DNA of 64,000 bases, taken from assembly GCA_021029095.1 (NCBI GenBank), contig JAJOHG010000017.1:372001-436000 (forward strand). The letters run 5' to 3'. Positions 46,052-56,992 of this stretch are shown in pieces (positions within the stretch are counted from its first letter, which is position 1; the number at the start of each line of letters is the position of its first letter). Position numbers and translations under genes: made by a program. Source of the DNA: Phellopilus nigrolimitatus (Eukaryota > Basidiomycota > Agaricomycetes > Hymenochaetales > Hymenochaetaceae). The notes beneath the pieces are model-generated. The model had not been told where the DNA came from. It did no database searches and saw only the letters and a program-made list of their open reading frames with translations.

Positions 46052-47476
46052 CATGGACCAGGCGACCAGTCGTCTTTCGAATCTGTTCTGTTTCTTTTGC
46101 ATGTGTATCTTTACTGTTTCCGTTTGCTCGCCATCTGTCATTGTATATCGTGGGTTTGTCATCTTATTGCAATATGGGTTGTCCTCCGAGGAGTTGTATC
46201 ATACGTCCACGTCGTCTGGACGTTCATGCACATTTCGTCGGAAGTTGGTCGGTGCTTTTTCTTGACGAACAGAATCCTCATTGACGTTCCGGAAGACAAA
46301 AATAAAGCCATACAGTTATTCCATAATCAAAGTTTAAGCACTCGTGTGAGTCTGCAATTCACCTGTCCATCTCAAGTGTTCAATATCGTATATGAGTGTC
46401 AATATACATCTGCACAGAAAAAGAAACAGAATTTCCTCATCGCATTTCTGAGTTCGGTGCCTTTCATATAACAATGCATTTGTTGCTGGCTCTGTTTCTC
46501 GAAAAGATGGGTGAGAACTACGGTCCGCAAACATTTCCTGGGTTGTATGCTGTACGCTGGCAACAAGTCGCGCCATACAAGAACAACTGACTGTCTGACC
46601 AACTCGCTCGGTTGTAACATGGTTATGGTCAAGGCTACATGTCTCTACACTCATTCGACATTCTGTGGGCGCGGTATCGAGGCTCTTCTGGATTGATCTG
46701 ATCGCGTTCTGGCGTAGACGTGTAGTCGGACCAGTATCAGTTTGCGCTGTCTATTGGCATGGCTTCTGAATCACCATTCACGAGAATCCCATGCATCGTG
46801 CCCGGATGCAAATTCGTAGCTAAGTCCCAAACCTGCGGAGGTGGTAACTCACAGAGAGTGCGGTAGTCGAATAATTTATTTAATAGAACATTGTGGGGTG
46901 CTCTGACGTCCCGAGGTGTGATCGAGAAATTTTCAGGAAAGACCGGTAAACCTAAATTGCACGTTTTGCTGCGCAGTTATGATTCGGCACCGGCAGTCCT
47001 GTGGCGGCGGGGTAACGAGGCCGACAAGGGACGATCGAGTATCTCGTTAACACTTAGTTCAGAGGATGATGAAGGTGCTGCGTTGTGTATCGTGGACGGT
47101 GGCGGCAGCGGCGGCGACCGCGGTCGAGCGTTGTAGATGTAGCGACACGAGTCCCAACGACGGTGGCGCGCGCAAGGCGCAAAGTCGAAACCGGAAAGGT
47201 CCTGTAGACGGCCATGACATCTCCTTGCCGACCATGCCAGCCTCTTACCCACATCGACAAGATGACGACCGCCGAAGACGGGCGTGCCGCACAGCCGTCC
47301 CCGTCGTTGCTAGTCTCCGAAAATAGGACGTTTCTGGCCGTACAATAACGGATGGAGAGCAAATGCTCTGGCAACCGGCTCGTATACACTATGCCACCGA
47401 TCAGTCTAACTATCTTATAAGCTGCTCCTTCAACGCATCTTTCCCTGTCGCCCCTACTCGTTTAAATACCCTGAGA
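46052..47476. other. Intergenic, no gene assigned
   Basis: About 1.4 kb. The start should be the 3' end of RPB12. A short plus frame at 46758-46870 (MASESPF...) has two Cys-rich bits (PCIVPGCKF, TCGGG) without a family match. GC-rich DNA at 46980-47320 has overlapping frames on both strands and probably belongs to the promoter of the next gene. Confidence 0.35.
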
Positions 47477-48414
47477 ATGGCTGCGCTTCCATCATTCGTC
47501 GAGCTCATGTCTTCGCTTGGTCTGCAAACCGACTCTAGCGGCGCGCAGTCGCCTGCTCGTGCGTCTTCACACTCGCCTTCGCCCTCGGCTTCTCCTCCGC
47601 TACAGGATTCCTCAAGATCCTCAATGGATGTGGATGACTCTCCCGCGATCATAATCTCGCAACACGAGCCGTCAAACCAAAGTGGCGAATTCAAGAGGAG
47701 AGCCAGCTCGGGTAACATCAGAGCAGCGCGTTTTTCTCCATACTCCTCCGCTGTAAGTCCTCTCTACAGAAAGGAAAAGTAAGGACCGATATCTTATGCC
47801 ACTTGCGTGTCCAGCCTCGTCGGGGAAGCATGTCAGAGTTGGCAGATCGTCAGCGCGACCAGGAGCGATTTTTTAAGGTACGACTTCCGACTCGCCGCTG
47901 ATCACGGAATTGGGATCTGCATGATGCTCAACCGTAATTTTACCAGGCTCCTAAATCTAACATTTCATCTTCTCGTCGCTCCTCCGCAAACAACGTGAAA
48001 CCACCTCCCACTCCGCGCCTTGCCGAACGGCGGTCTCGCCGAGGGTCGCTGGAGCGCCTTAATGCCGTCGCCACGTCGTGCACGCCTATATCATCCTTCG
48101 CGCGGCGCCGTTCGCCGCACTCCTCGCCCACATCTCCGTCCTTCTCGAAACGGCAACCCGTGCGCAGTGCGTCTGCGGGGCTGAACTCGCCCGTCATGCT
48201 CCCGACGCTGCCTCCGATGCTCGCCGAATCTTTTGCGGCGTTCTCTTTCCCTGCGGGCAGTGATGCGAATGTTAGTGAGTCTGAACGCAGGAGTCGGTCA
48301 CCCCATCCCAGTCCTGTGGCACTGGATACGAAGGATAGCAAGACATTTGTTAAACATCACCAGGCTGGACTCAGGATTTCGTCGTTCCACCGAAAGATTG
48401 CTCCGGTTGCTTAG
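47477..48414 (+). CDS. Ser/Arg/Pro-rich protein, unknown
   Basis: Three exons, 47477-47752, 47815-47877 and 47947-48414, give 268 residues with phases closing. The N-terminus MAALPSFVELMSSLGL is a short hydrophobic helix-like element. Long disordered Ser/Pro stretches follow, with basic patches (EFKRRASSGNIRAARF, ERRSRRGSLERL) and a charged motif RRGSMSELADRQRDQERFF that crosses the first splice junction and is the most ordered-looking part. RRAS/RRGS sites are the kind used by PKA-type kinases, and there are several. I do not recognise a family; proteins like this are common and often conserved only among mushrooms. An upstream in-frame ATG at 47363 exists, but the ATG at 47477 sits in good context (AGAATGGC) and starts the plausible helix. 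Confidence 0.7.
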
Positions 48415-48778
48415 TTTCTTCTTTTCCCTCTTTCTCTCACTGCCGTCATCGCTCATCAATCCTTGTACCTGTCGACGTTTCCTTCTTTCTCTTTTTTCTT
48501 AAAATTTGACTTCTGTCTTTTTTAAAGCTGTCCTTATTGCAAACTATCTATTTTTGTGTGCTGATAACACCAGCCACACACATCTCCGTCGCTCCTTGTA
48601 TTATGCTTTCCCCTTCCGCACTGCATGGCAATACGTTGTACCATAAAGATATCCAGTAGCATTCACTCGTTTTTTTCTTTGTCTTGATATATCAATCTCA
48701 ATATTCTCACTCCCTTCCAATCAGCGTTCGTAACGCTCAAATACAGCGACGCTTACAGTTTGAATTGTTGCTATTGAT
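48415..48778. other. Convergent 3' region
   Basis: T-rich DNA (48416-48540) between the Ser/Arg-rich gene and the GPATCH11-type gene, whose 3' ends face each other. It most likely holds both 3' untranslated regions. No exon is seen. Confidence 0.5.
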
Positions 48779-50183
48779 CTAATCGTGAGCATCCTCGTCC
48801 TCACCTGGACAGTTGCTATCGAGATCTTCACTGTCGTTATATTGTGTCCCACACCAAAAGCAATAACTGTGCTTCTCGCGTAAGTACCGAAGAACGCGGG
48901 CGAGTCTGTCGCGTGCCTGGAAAAAAAGGAACGCAACGCCATCAGTTCTACGAGCCTGAGAGATCGTCGATGAGACGGGAGCGGATCTGAGTAGATGCTC
49001 ACGCTTAGTTGCAGAAATGCTTTCGCTTCTTCGACGAATTCGTCTGATAGCGACAACGGAAGCGGCGCGTCTTTCGGTGGCGGAGGCTTCGTCTGCTCCG
49101 ATTCTAGGTCTCCCGGCGCATCGCCCGCAGTGAGCTCGTCCACTGGTTGCAGCGCATCGAATTGCATCTGCTGCTTTAAGCGCGTGTTCTCCGTTTCCTG
49201 GTCGCCTGACACCCGAACGTTCTGACTGACCAGCGCGTCGTCAGCCAGGGCCTCTAAGAGTTCGGAAGGGATCGTAGTGAGGTCCTGTGGACTGAGCGAC
49301 AGCACGTTGAACTGTAGCGACCAAAAGTTTCCGTAAGTGAACGTCTCGACTTGGAGCCATAACCGACAGTGCTCGGAGATAGCGGAGAAAGGCGAAGGAG
49401 AACGAGCGATGATAAACAACATGCACTGACTTGTATCCCCGCTTTTTCGTCGAGCGTTAGTAGCGTGCGCGTCGCATTCACAAGACGGCCAATGGCTTGA
49501 CGTTCCACATACTCCTCACGCGTCCGACTGCGATACGTCTCCTTGCCCATTTCCTCGTCGAGGCGCGCAACCTTCGCGAGTCGCTCTGCCACACCGGGCG
49601 ATGGCGCACGCTTGCCTAGTCCGACGCCCTTCTTCCCTGCATACAACGTAGTTAGTGAGCATCGGCCCGCGTCGCATGCGGCGCTAGGCAACAGAAGTGC
49701 TCACCAGACCAGACGTCCACGGCCAGAGGCACCGTGCGGTGCTGGAGACCGGTCTCTTTCGTCGTTAAGAGATCAATCGAATCATCTACTTGGCGCGCGG
49801 GCGCGGGGATAGACGAGGGCGCAGGGGTCATCGAGGGGCCGGCGCGTGTACTTTGCCCACTGTCATCTGCACTCCTCCCGAGCGACTCGCCAGGCTTGAA
49901 CCCCATCTTGAGCATCATACTCATTGCCTTGTTCTGCGTCCCGCGCTCCTGCTCCTCCGCCCGCGCGCGCTCGAATAGGCTCTGCCTCAGTCCCTCCGCC
50001 CGCGCCTCCTCTTCGAGCTGCCGTCGGCTCTTCTTCCTGTTCTGCGCATTCTTTATTTCGGCCTGCCGCTGTAGCCTCTTTGCGGCGTTCGGCATAGGTG
50101 AGTGGCTTTGAGGATGTCGGCGCAGAGGTAGTCCCAAACAAATACTTGTCGGAAAGATAGTCCTCCTCATCGTCGCTAGCCAT
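48779..50183 (-). CDS. GPATCH11: G-patch domain protein 11 type (GPATCH11), one frameshift
   Basis: Exons: 50183-49705, 49636-49431, 49311-49003, 48916-48779; about 376 residues after correction. The N-terminus MASDDEEDYLSDKYLF and the charged helix NRKKSRRQLEEEARAEGL are typical. The G-patch follows: ALS-type helix KAMSMMLKMGFKPGESLG, then later GKKGVGLGKRAPSP. The C-terminus is a DUF4187 domain with LREKHSYCFWCGTQYND, where the CxxC is a likely metal site. G-patch proteins commonly activate DEAH-box RNA helicases; human GPATCH11 is linked to splicing. A single extra base near 50070 puts YAERRKEA and the helix with AEIKNAQNRKK in different frames. Exon 1 has 479 bases where 478 are needed for the next splice phase, which supports one inserted base. 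The rest is intact. Confidence 0.87.
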
Positions 50184-50514
50184 GACGTACTCGCCGATGA
50201 CTTGAACAGATGCGGGACCCACGTGCTTAACTTAAAATATTACATAATAGATACGATTTTTCTTCAAATGCACCTCCTTCAAGTCTCAACGAGTTGCCAA
50301 CGAGTGTGAACGAGACGTGGCGTCATATCAAACGTCAACTACGCACACGGGGAATACTATCGAGTCTCGGAAATAGGACCCATGGGGACCAAATGGTACT
50401 AGCGACAGACGAGTCAAAGGTGAACTATCATTAGGATCGCATGGGGGAAGGGGATCAAACGGATGGTCGAATGGATACTTGAACATGATATAATTGCGCG
50501 CGACCGAAGGCAGA

Positions 50515-51801
50515 CTACTCAGCAGACACGACTGGCTCCCCATCTGGGGCAGGAGCCAGGTCCGCACTTTTCTCTCCCTCGACTTTTCTCGCATCGCTCT
50601 CGTCCTCGTTCTTGGGGTTCACGGCAACCTTGACGGCAATCTGTCTGCCGTCCTCAAGCTCCTTACCCTGGAGGATCTCGATCGCTTTCTTTTGCTCCTC
50701 CTCGTCGCCGACGTCGACGAAGCCATAGCCCTTGCTCTTCCTTGGGTGACCCCAGCGCCGGCGCACAACACGCGCAGAGTTTACTTTGAAGCCCGCGTCG
50801 GAGAAAATGGCACCAAGTGCAGCATCATCGAGTGCGAAGGGCAAGTTGGCAACGAAAAGTGTTGTCTTGGACTGCTCGCCGAAGGGCTCCTCTCCGACCG
50901 GGCGACGCGGTCTGGGCGCACGCTTCGGCTTGGGAGTCTTCTTTTTCTCGCCCTCTGCAACTGGAGCACCGCCCTCGGCTTCGGGCTCGCCAGGAGCACT
51001 GATTGTCGGCCGACGCAACGGCGCCCTTCTTACTCTTAGGCTTCTTCTACAAACACGTCATGTAATTGTTTAGCTTGGAAAGCATAGTTGAAACACAAGA
51101 ACGCAAATAGGACGTACAGAGCTCTTCTTCTTTTTCTTCTTGGGCTTGTTTTCCTCGCCGCCCTCAGCATCAATGGCTGGCGCGGTCTTGTCGGGTTCAC
51201 CGTTAGCCTCCGCCTCGGTGACCTTCGCCAGGAACAGCCTTAGTGCCGCGACGACCATTCCTCCTCTTGGCCTTTCTCTCGCTCTTCTCCTTTTCCTTTT
51301 CTGCGGCGGGCTTGGCAAGTTCGACGATGGCCTTACGACCCTGGAGCTCCAGGCCGTTGAGAGCGTCGATAGCCTTCTGCGCAGCTTCGGTGGTGGCAGC
51401 AGCGACGAAACCGTAGCCAGCGGACCTGTTTCCAGCTGGGCTAGGACCACGCATGATCACCTGGCAGGAGAGACTGCAAGAATGAAGCGTAAGCACGAAC
51501 ACGTGAACTCATTAGTGGAGTGGCACAAAGGCAATAGACGTACATATCAGACTCGATGGGCACAAAGAAGGCCCTGAGATCATCGTCGGTGACGGCGTAG
51601 TCGAGGTTACCCGCAAATATCTGATGTAGAGAGGAAGGGGCAGGACAAAGGATGGAGTTGAGAGATGTGAAAAATTAGAAAAACGAGGATGGGTCGTGTC
51701 GTAATCACCTTGATGCCAGGTGTTTCGTCGACGATGTTCTCCTGCTGCTCGACCGGGGGCGCGCCGTCGAGGGTGGCTGGGACGGCGTCAGAGTCTGCCA
51801 T
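50515..51801 (-). CDS. RNA-binding protein with two RRMs, two frameshifts
   Basis: Exons: 51801-51709, 51620-51544, 51473-51118, 51046-50515; 351 residues after correction. RRM1 has RNP2-like IFAGNLDYAVTDDDLRAFF and RNP1-like NRSAGYGFVAA. A Lys/Glu-rich linker holds a KKKKKK run. RRM2 has TTLFVANLPFALDDAALG and RNP1 KSKGYGFVDV. An acidic tail ends PVVSAE. The layout resembles yeast Sbp1/Rnp1-type proteins that bind single-stranded nucleic acids or mRNA, which is inference. Two frame breaks: near 51216 (GEG|VTEAEANG) and near 51010 (between ASADN and SAPGEPEAEG). Exon 3 has 356 bases and exon 4 has 532, each exactly one more than the phase needs, so both look like single inserted bases. Both RRMs are otherwise complete. 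Confidence 0.87.
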
Positions 51802-52405
51802 GACGAGCTAGAGCAGGGATGAACGGGATGAACGGGAAATAATTTGAGGATGAGCTTGATGAACCGGTTTCTTGAAGCAACTTGAGTGGTTGAAGAAAAG
51901 GACGATTTTCGGCGTGTGCCTCGCTCTTATGCGCGTCCACAGCCGAGCGCATGCAACACCAAACACGTTTTTTTTTCTCAGCAGACCTCGTATAAATACA
52001 AAAACAAAAAATAATTATAATATTGGTTGCTGTCCCGCGTAGCAGATTCTGGTTGCCAGCGAAAAAAAGCGATGCGTATATTGGATTTTACTGGGGATAA
52101 ATAAGATTAGTGATGCTTTGCTGGCTTGGCCGCAGTTCTGGAATGGGGGGATGATTACATTATCAGGAATTGAAATTCCGCTCGCGTATAAGATGCAAAC
52201 TTAGTCCGAACAGAGCACGGTACCCTATTCTTGTCCGCAACTGCCATCTGCTCTCTCTCTTCCCTCCTTTGCAGTCTCTTACCGCTGCTCACGCTCTTTT
52301 GCACCCACCCTCTTTCCGCTAATCCCGTTTCACGATCACCTTTTGGTTCCAGCGGTCTGCATAAAACCCCTGCATCTTTTTTTTCGTCCCCGCAATCCTG
52401 TTGCA
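51802..52405. promoter_or_regulatory. Divergent upstream region of RRM gene and GH128 gene
   Basis: Six hundred bases between two genes that point away from each other. AT-rich centre (51970-52030). Near the GH128 start, a TATA-like ATAAAAC at 52362 is followed by pyrimidine-rich DNA (52370-52395), a typical fungal core promoter layout. The call rests on position and base pattern. Confidence 0.45.
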
Positions 52406-53753
52406 ATGGCCTTCGGCAAACTGATCAATCTCTTTGCGCTCTCCTCTCTCGCTGTTCTCGTCTGCACTCTCGGCGCGTCCCCCGTGTCCGCTCTCTCCAA
52501 TGGCCACCACATGGCCAAAGTGAAACGTGCCCACGGTCACGACGTCGTCGCTAAGCATAAGCGCGATAACACCAGCAGTCAGCGCTGCAAAGCTAGGTCC
52601 TCCACCGATGCACAGTCGTCCACCGACGCCCCATCATCCACCTGGTCTTCATCCTCTTCCGCTTGGACTCCCACCTCTACGTGGTCGTCGTCATCCTCAT
52701 CGTGGACGCCTTCCTCGAGTTCTTCCAGCGCTCCTGCTGCATCGAGCAGTTCCAGCTCTTCTAACGGAAACAAGAAAGTTGGCTTGGCGTGGGCCAACGG
52801 CAATACCAACACTCTCAGTAACTTTGTTACAAACAACGTCCAGTAGTACGTTGCACTTCTCTGTTCGTCGATGTTGACATTTTCTCATTTTTGTTTTCAT
52901 TGTTATAGCATATACACCTGGAGCGAATCCTGCCCAGACCAGAGTTGGCAACTCAACCTTGAATGCATGCCCATGCTGTGGAGCAATGCTGGAGACAAGG
53001 TTGCTGCGTTCCAGAGCAAGGTTAAGGCGGGTTATGCCAAGTTTGCCATGGGCTTCAACGAGTGGGTTCTCTCAGAAGGCTCGTTCGAATGCGTTTCTGA
53101 CGAAGCTCTATCAGAGTCAATGAGCCAGGCCAGGCCAACATGGACGTTGGTTCGGCTGTTTCTGCGTGGAACCAGTACCTCACCCCTCTCGTTGATCAAG
53201 GCTACCAGCTCATTGCTCCGGTCACTTCTTCTAACCCGAACGGCAAGGTTTGGATGCAGCAGTTTATGAGCCAGGTCGATACGAGCAAAGTACGCACGCC
53301 TAGTAATGAGTTAATTAGTACCTGATTTCTGACTTGCATTTAAATAGATTGCTGGAATGCCGATTCACTACTATGGTACGAACGCGCAGGACATGATTGA
53401 CTACATTGAGGACTGGCACAGCACGTTCAACAAGCCTATCTGGATTACTGAGTTTGCTTGCCAGGTTTGAAATTTTCTCATTCCATGCGTTAAATTGTTT
53501 CATGCTCAACTTTGCGTTATGTTAGAACTTCAACACTGCCAATGAGAACAACGGTCAGCAGTGCAGCGAGGGTCAAGTCTGGGACTTCTACAAGACGATT
53601 ATGCAATACGCATCGAACACCGATAAGGTCGTCGCCGCTTTCCCCTTCGGTTTCATGACTGAGATGCAGGGTGTCAATGTCCTTGATCAGCTCATGTCCG
53701 GTGGTGGATCGCCGAGCGCTCTTGGCGCGACGATCATCAACAACTCCTGGTAA
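52406..53753 (+). CDS. Secreted GH128-type glucan hydrolase (ASL1-like)
   Basis: Five exons: 52406-52845, 52909-53061, 53115-53289, 53348-53464, 53526-53753; 370 residues, no frame break. A signal peptide lies at residues 1-30 (LINLFALSSLAVLVCTLG), then a basic spacer and a Ser/Thr/Trp-rich linker with repeats such as STWSSSSS, likely O-glycosylated. The catalytic domain starts NKKVGLAW and shows YIYTWSESCP, the acid/base site VNEPGQANM, and the nucleophile site PIWITEFACQ, matching the GH128 barrel (beta-1,3-glucanase, 'glycosyl hydrolase catalytic core' of fungal Asl1 type). Plant and fungal relatives act at the cell wall. The linker plus signal suggests a wall-attached or secreted enzyme for wall remodelling. 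Length is normal. Confidence 0.88.
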
Positions 53754-54227
53754 TCAAGTTTGGTATGCGGATTAATAGCAGCCATTATGCCTTTTCACCT
53801 ACCACGATACCTTTGGTTTGGTTTGCATATGGAACGATGTATCCTCTTTATCCACCTCCCCTCGAACGTATACCCGTTGCTTCTACTTTAGACTCCCTGT
53901 TTTTCATGAGCCTGACGTCTGTCCGGTTTACGCTGTCCGACCTGTGGAAAGACGGACATCATGATAATAGCCTGTTCTCGCTGCGCGTAGTTTTTCTTTC
54001 TGTGGTTTTGCTTTTATTTTTGCCTGGTTTACGAGTTCACGCTGCGCGCTTGACAATATACACCTAGTTTTTTGTTCTGTCCTTTTTTCTTCCTTTTACT
54101 GCCCCGTCCGATTTGTATATGGCAAATTGAATTTGTTGTGAATTTTACCGTGCATGTGCGTGTGATATGTAAGCGATTGAGGTCTCAGTCGCGGCGCACT
54201 CTGTTATAGAACGGCGAAGGTAGTACG
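53754..54227. other. 3' region of GH128 gene and upstream of Pxp2-like gene
   Basis: T/C-rich DNA, best read as the GH128 3' untranslated region followed by the promoter of the next plus-strand gene. No exon is seen. Confidence 0.45.
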
Positions 54228-55764
54228 ATGGTCAAACACTTGCCGCCAGCCATCAAGCAGCTACTCGCTCTGCGCAACCCGCACCCGTTTGCCAGCCCTA
54301 CTGTGGGCAAGCTCAATAGCGTTCTCCAGCGAACGCGCTCCGAGGCGCAGCAACATGGCGCGGAGAACGGCTGGCTGGTCCTATCGGTAGTGTCTCCACA
54401 CGCACTTCGCTTCACTTGCCGCTGACACACGAACGGACGTTATCTCTACCGTCTCTATGTACACCTTACTTGGTTCCTGCACAGACATGCACGCTCTTGA
54501 CCGCGAACACGCCCGCTACTATAGGCGATCTGTACCGCTTCGCGACGCGTTCTGACCCGGGTGTGGCGGAGACACTGCATTGCGCACGGCGCACGTGTTG
54601 ACAGTCGCCGCCAAGATGCGCGAAGCTGCGCTCAAAAGCAGTATTTTCGTTGGCGTGCCAAGGGTACGTTTCTCCTGCGCCTCTTCAATGACTTCGTGGA
54701 AATTGACGTGAAAAGAAATAATTTCTTGATGTATTTTTTGGATCAACGCAGACGATCATTTCCTTGGCGTCTATGTCGGACGCAGTTCGAGGACGATGTC
54801 AAAAACGGACTTAGGAAGGAATCCCACAGGTAAGTTCTCTTCCTCAGCCTATTGTTCTATGCCGTTTCCCCTCGTCGAGATCCTTTCTTTCAGGCACTTG
54901 CTTCGTGAACATTCTTCAGATTGCCGTTCTCGGGTTCTTTCCATTTTTCCTAGTGTTGTGCATCATGTCGGCTTGCATAACCATAACTAACTAAAGGTTC
55001 GATCTAGGTCGGTAACACCCTCGAACGTCAACGAATTTGTTCATCGCGGTTCTGCGCTGTGGAAGAGCATATACGAACCGCATGCAGAGAAGCTCTACAA
55101 CAAGCTGGGATCATACCATCCGGACTTCATTAGTGCGTCGCGTCTCCTCATGCACCCCGAGTCGGGCTTCTTGATTCCTGATCGCTGATTTGGCCCGAAA
55201 CAATCCCCTGTCCCACTGTTCTGGCTTTCTGGCTTGTTCTTCTGGCCCCTATGCTTTGTCACCCCTTACGCTACGCGTTCTGGAACCTCGAACCCCCCCA
55301 TCGCTCTCACTTGTTCGCGTCGATCACACGTTAATCACGAAATCTCGATCGTCTGCCTTCTCTCCATGCCGCTGGGCCCGCACTCCCGCTTCCGACCCGC
55401 CGTCTGCCCGTGGGCCCGACCTACCGCATGCAGCATTCATCATCCAGGCGTACGGCGTCGTGCTCGCACCTTTCGCCTTCCCGCCGCTGCGGCGGACCCA
55501 GGTAGCGCGGTGCCGGAGCAGGGCGATCTCAGCCGCACGCTGGGCTCCGTCGTCGGTGCGGCGTGTCTGCGCGCGGAGACGCGTGTCGGACCGCAGCTCA
55601 CGAGCCACGTCTTTGGCCTGTTGAAGGCGCGCGGGGAGCCCGGGTTGAGCGCAGAGGATCGCTGGCTGAGCAGCGATGAAGGCACGGAATGGGTTATTCG
55701 CAGTGTGGATCGGATTTATGACGTTGCGCGTGGGCAGGACGAGAGCGAGAAAGCGAAACTTTAA
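54228..55764 (+). CDS. AhpD-like (Pxp2-type) peroxisomal protein, three frameshifts
   Basis: Exons: 54228-54386, 54485-54663, 54752-54829, 55008-55132, 55434-55764; about 290 residues after correction. Blocks: PTVGKLNSVLQRTRSEA, then TCTLLTANTPATIGDLY, LRTAHVLTVAAKMREAAL, SSIFVGVPRTIISLASM, LWKSIYEPHAEKLYNKLG, FIIQAYGVVLAP, and GSVVGAACLRAETRVGPQL followed by SHVFGLLKARGE. This is the helical carboxymuconolactone-decarboxylase/AhpD-like fold of fungal Pxp2-type proteins. The C-terminus is AKL, a type 1 peroxisomal signal, so a peroxisomal matrix protein is likely; no activity is known to me. Frame breaks: near 54563 (one base missing), near 54787 (one extra) and near 55470 (one missing). The exon lengths 179, 78 and 331 each miss the required phase by one, in the same direction as the frame break. 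Confidence 0.82.
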
Positions 55765-56112
55765 AATAGCTCGGGTGCCTTGAAGGTGAAGGTGTATATG
55801 CTTAGAAGATCGTGCTGGAATAACTTAAAATGTTTAAAAGGTCTTTTCATGCAAACTCGGAAAGAGAGGGAGAAAACGAGTTGTGATTTTAGGTTTTTAC
55901 ACGGTACAGAAGACACAATTCTGCGCAAATTCTGGGAATGTAGGCCACATATGTATCCCTCTTCGCCAGTACCCATAGCCGATAATCGAGCACAACATCC
56001 AGCAAATAAACGAACGCGCTACTAATCCTACACAGCGACAAGATAAAAAGATGATAGAATTTAGATGTGAAACGCGCGTGCGCATAACGGGGCGGTTTAC
56101 AGCAATAAGGGC
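55765..56112. other. Convergent 3' region
   Basis: About 350 bases between the stops of the Pxp2-like gene and DUF6593 gene 2, which face each other. It holds the two 3' untranslated regions. The short frames in it have no domain. Confidence 0.5.
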
Positions 56113-56992
56113 TTACAGACCGTACGCCGCGCAGTAGCGGTAGAGCATGGCGGTTATCACGGCGATATCCATGACCGGGGGAAGCAGCTATGACGCAGGT
56201 AAGAAAAAGTCAGACGGCTGGTGAGTTGGTCGGTGGTAGTGCGTTCGGGACTAACCGCGCCTCCGTTGCCGTTCTTATAAAAGTGAAACTCGTAATGCAC
56301 CGTGCCCACAGGGTAGCGCGTCGGGCGGACCGGGTGCAGGCAGGCGATGGTGTTGTTGTAGGGGTCTTGAAGCTGTCGGTGAGAGAAAGGAAGCGGGAAG
56401 GAGAGAAGCCGAAGAACTTTTCAATGACTCGAGTCGATAATATAAGCCGGATGCCGACTTACCACTATATCGACTCCGTTCGCGCTGGGTGCCCACCTGT
56501 ACTGGAGGCCGTCTGGGCCAATACAGGTCCTGTAGGACTAGAGTTGGAAAATGTCAGCGTTAGAGGTGTGGACGGGGATATTCTTGGTCACGTACGGGGT
56601 TACCAGGGAATGGCTTGCTGAGGTCAGACATAGGGACACTGGTCTATATGCGAAGGTTAAAATCAGCGCGCATTCGTGGCAGAGAGGAAGAGCTGCGGTA
56701 CCTTCCCGATCATGACACGTCCTAGGCCGCCGTTCATGCCCCATTCGAAGCGGGCGACTCGGTCCTCCTTGTCGCCGCGGGACGTACGTAGACACTCGGT
56801 AATGCCGCGCTTGAAGTCATGCTGGAGCAAAGTGGACAAGGTCAGGGAGATGAGGTGAGGGTATATGTCGAGAAAGCTACTCACTGTGAAGCGGTAGAAG
56901 GCACCCCATGGACCAAAAATCATGGAGTCACGGGGGTCGTCAGACGTCCAAGAGAGCTTGTCATTGCCGCCGTTCGCGTTGAATGCTTGCAT
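56113..56992 (-). CDS. DUF6593-family protein 2
   Basis: Six exons: 56992-56885, 56821-56702, 56643-56596, 56537-56463, 56372-56256, 56187-56113; 180 residues, all phases zero and closing. The N-terminus has SWTSDDPRDSMIFGPWG and FYRFT, then DRVARFEWGMNG, RVMIGK, the linker MSDLSKPFPGNP, SYRTCIGPDGLQYRW (the family core G-P-D-G-x-x-Y-x-W), VLQDPYNNTIACLHP, a strand GTVHYEFHFY, and a C-terminal hydrophobic helix MDIAVITAMLYRYCAAYGL. It shares this order with DUF6593 gene 1, but the two are far apart in sequence, so they are old paralogs, not a recent copy. No function is established for the family. The last exon is preceded by a GTTAGT intron. Confidence 0.8.

Noticed and set aside
46758..46870. 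Short frame with PCIVPGCKF and TCGGG, possible zinc finger
   Set aside because: About 35 codons only, no second half of a finger, and no exon that could extend it.
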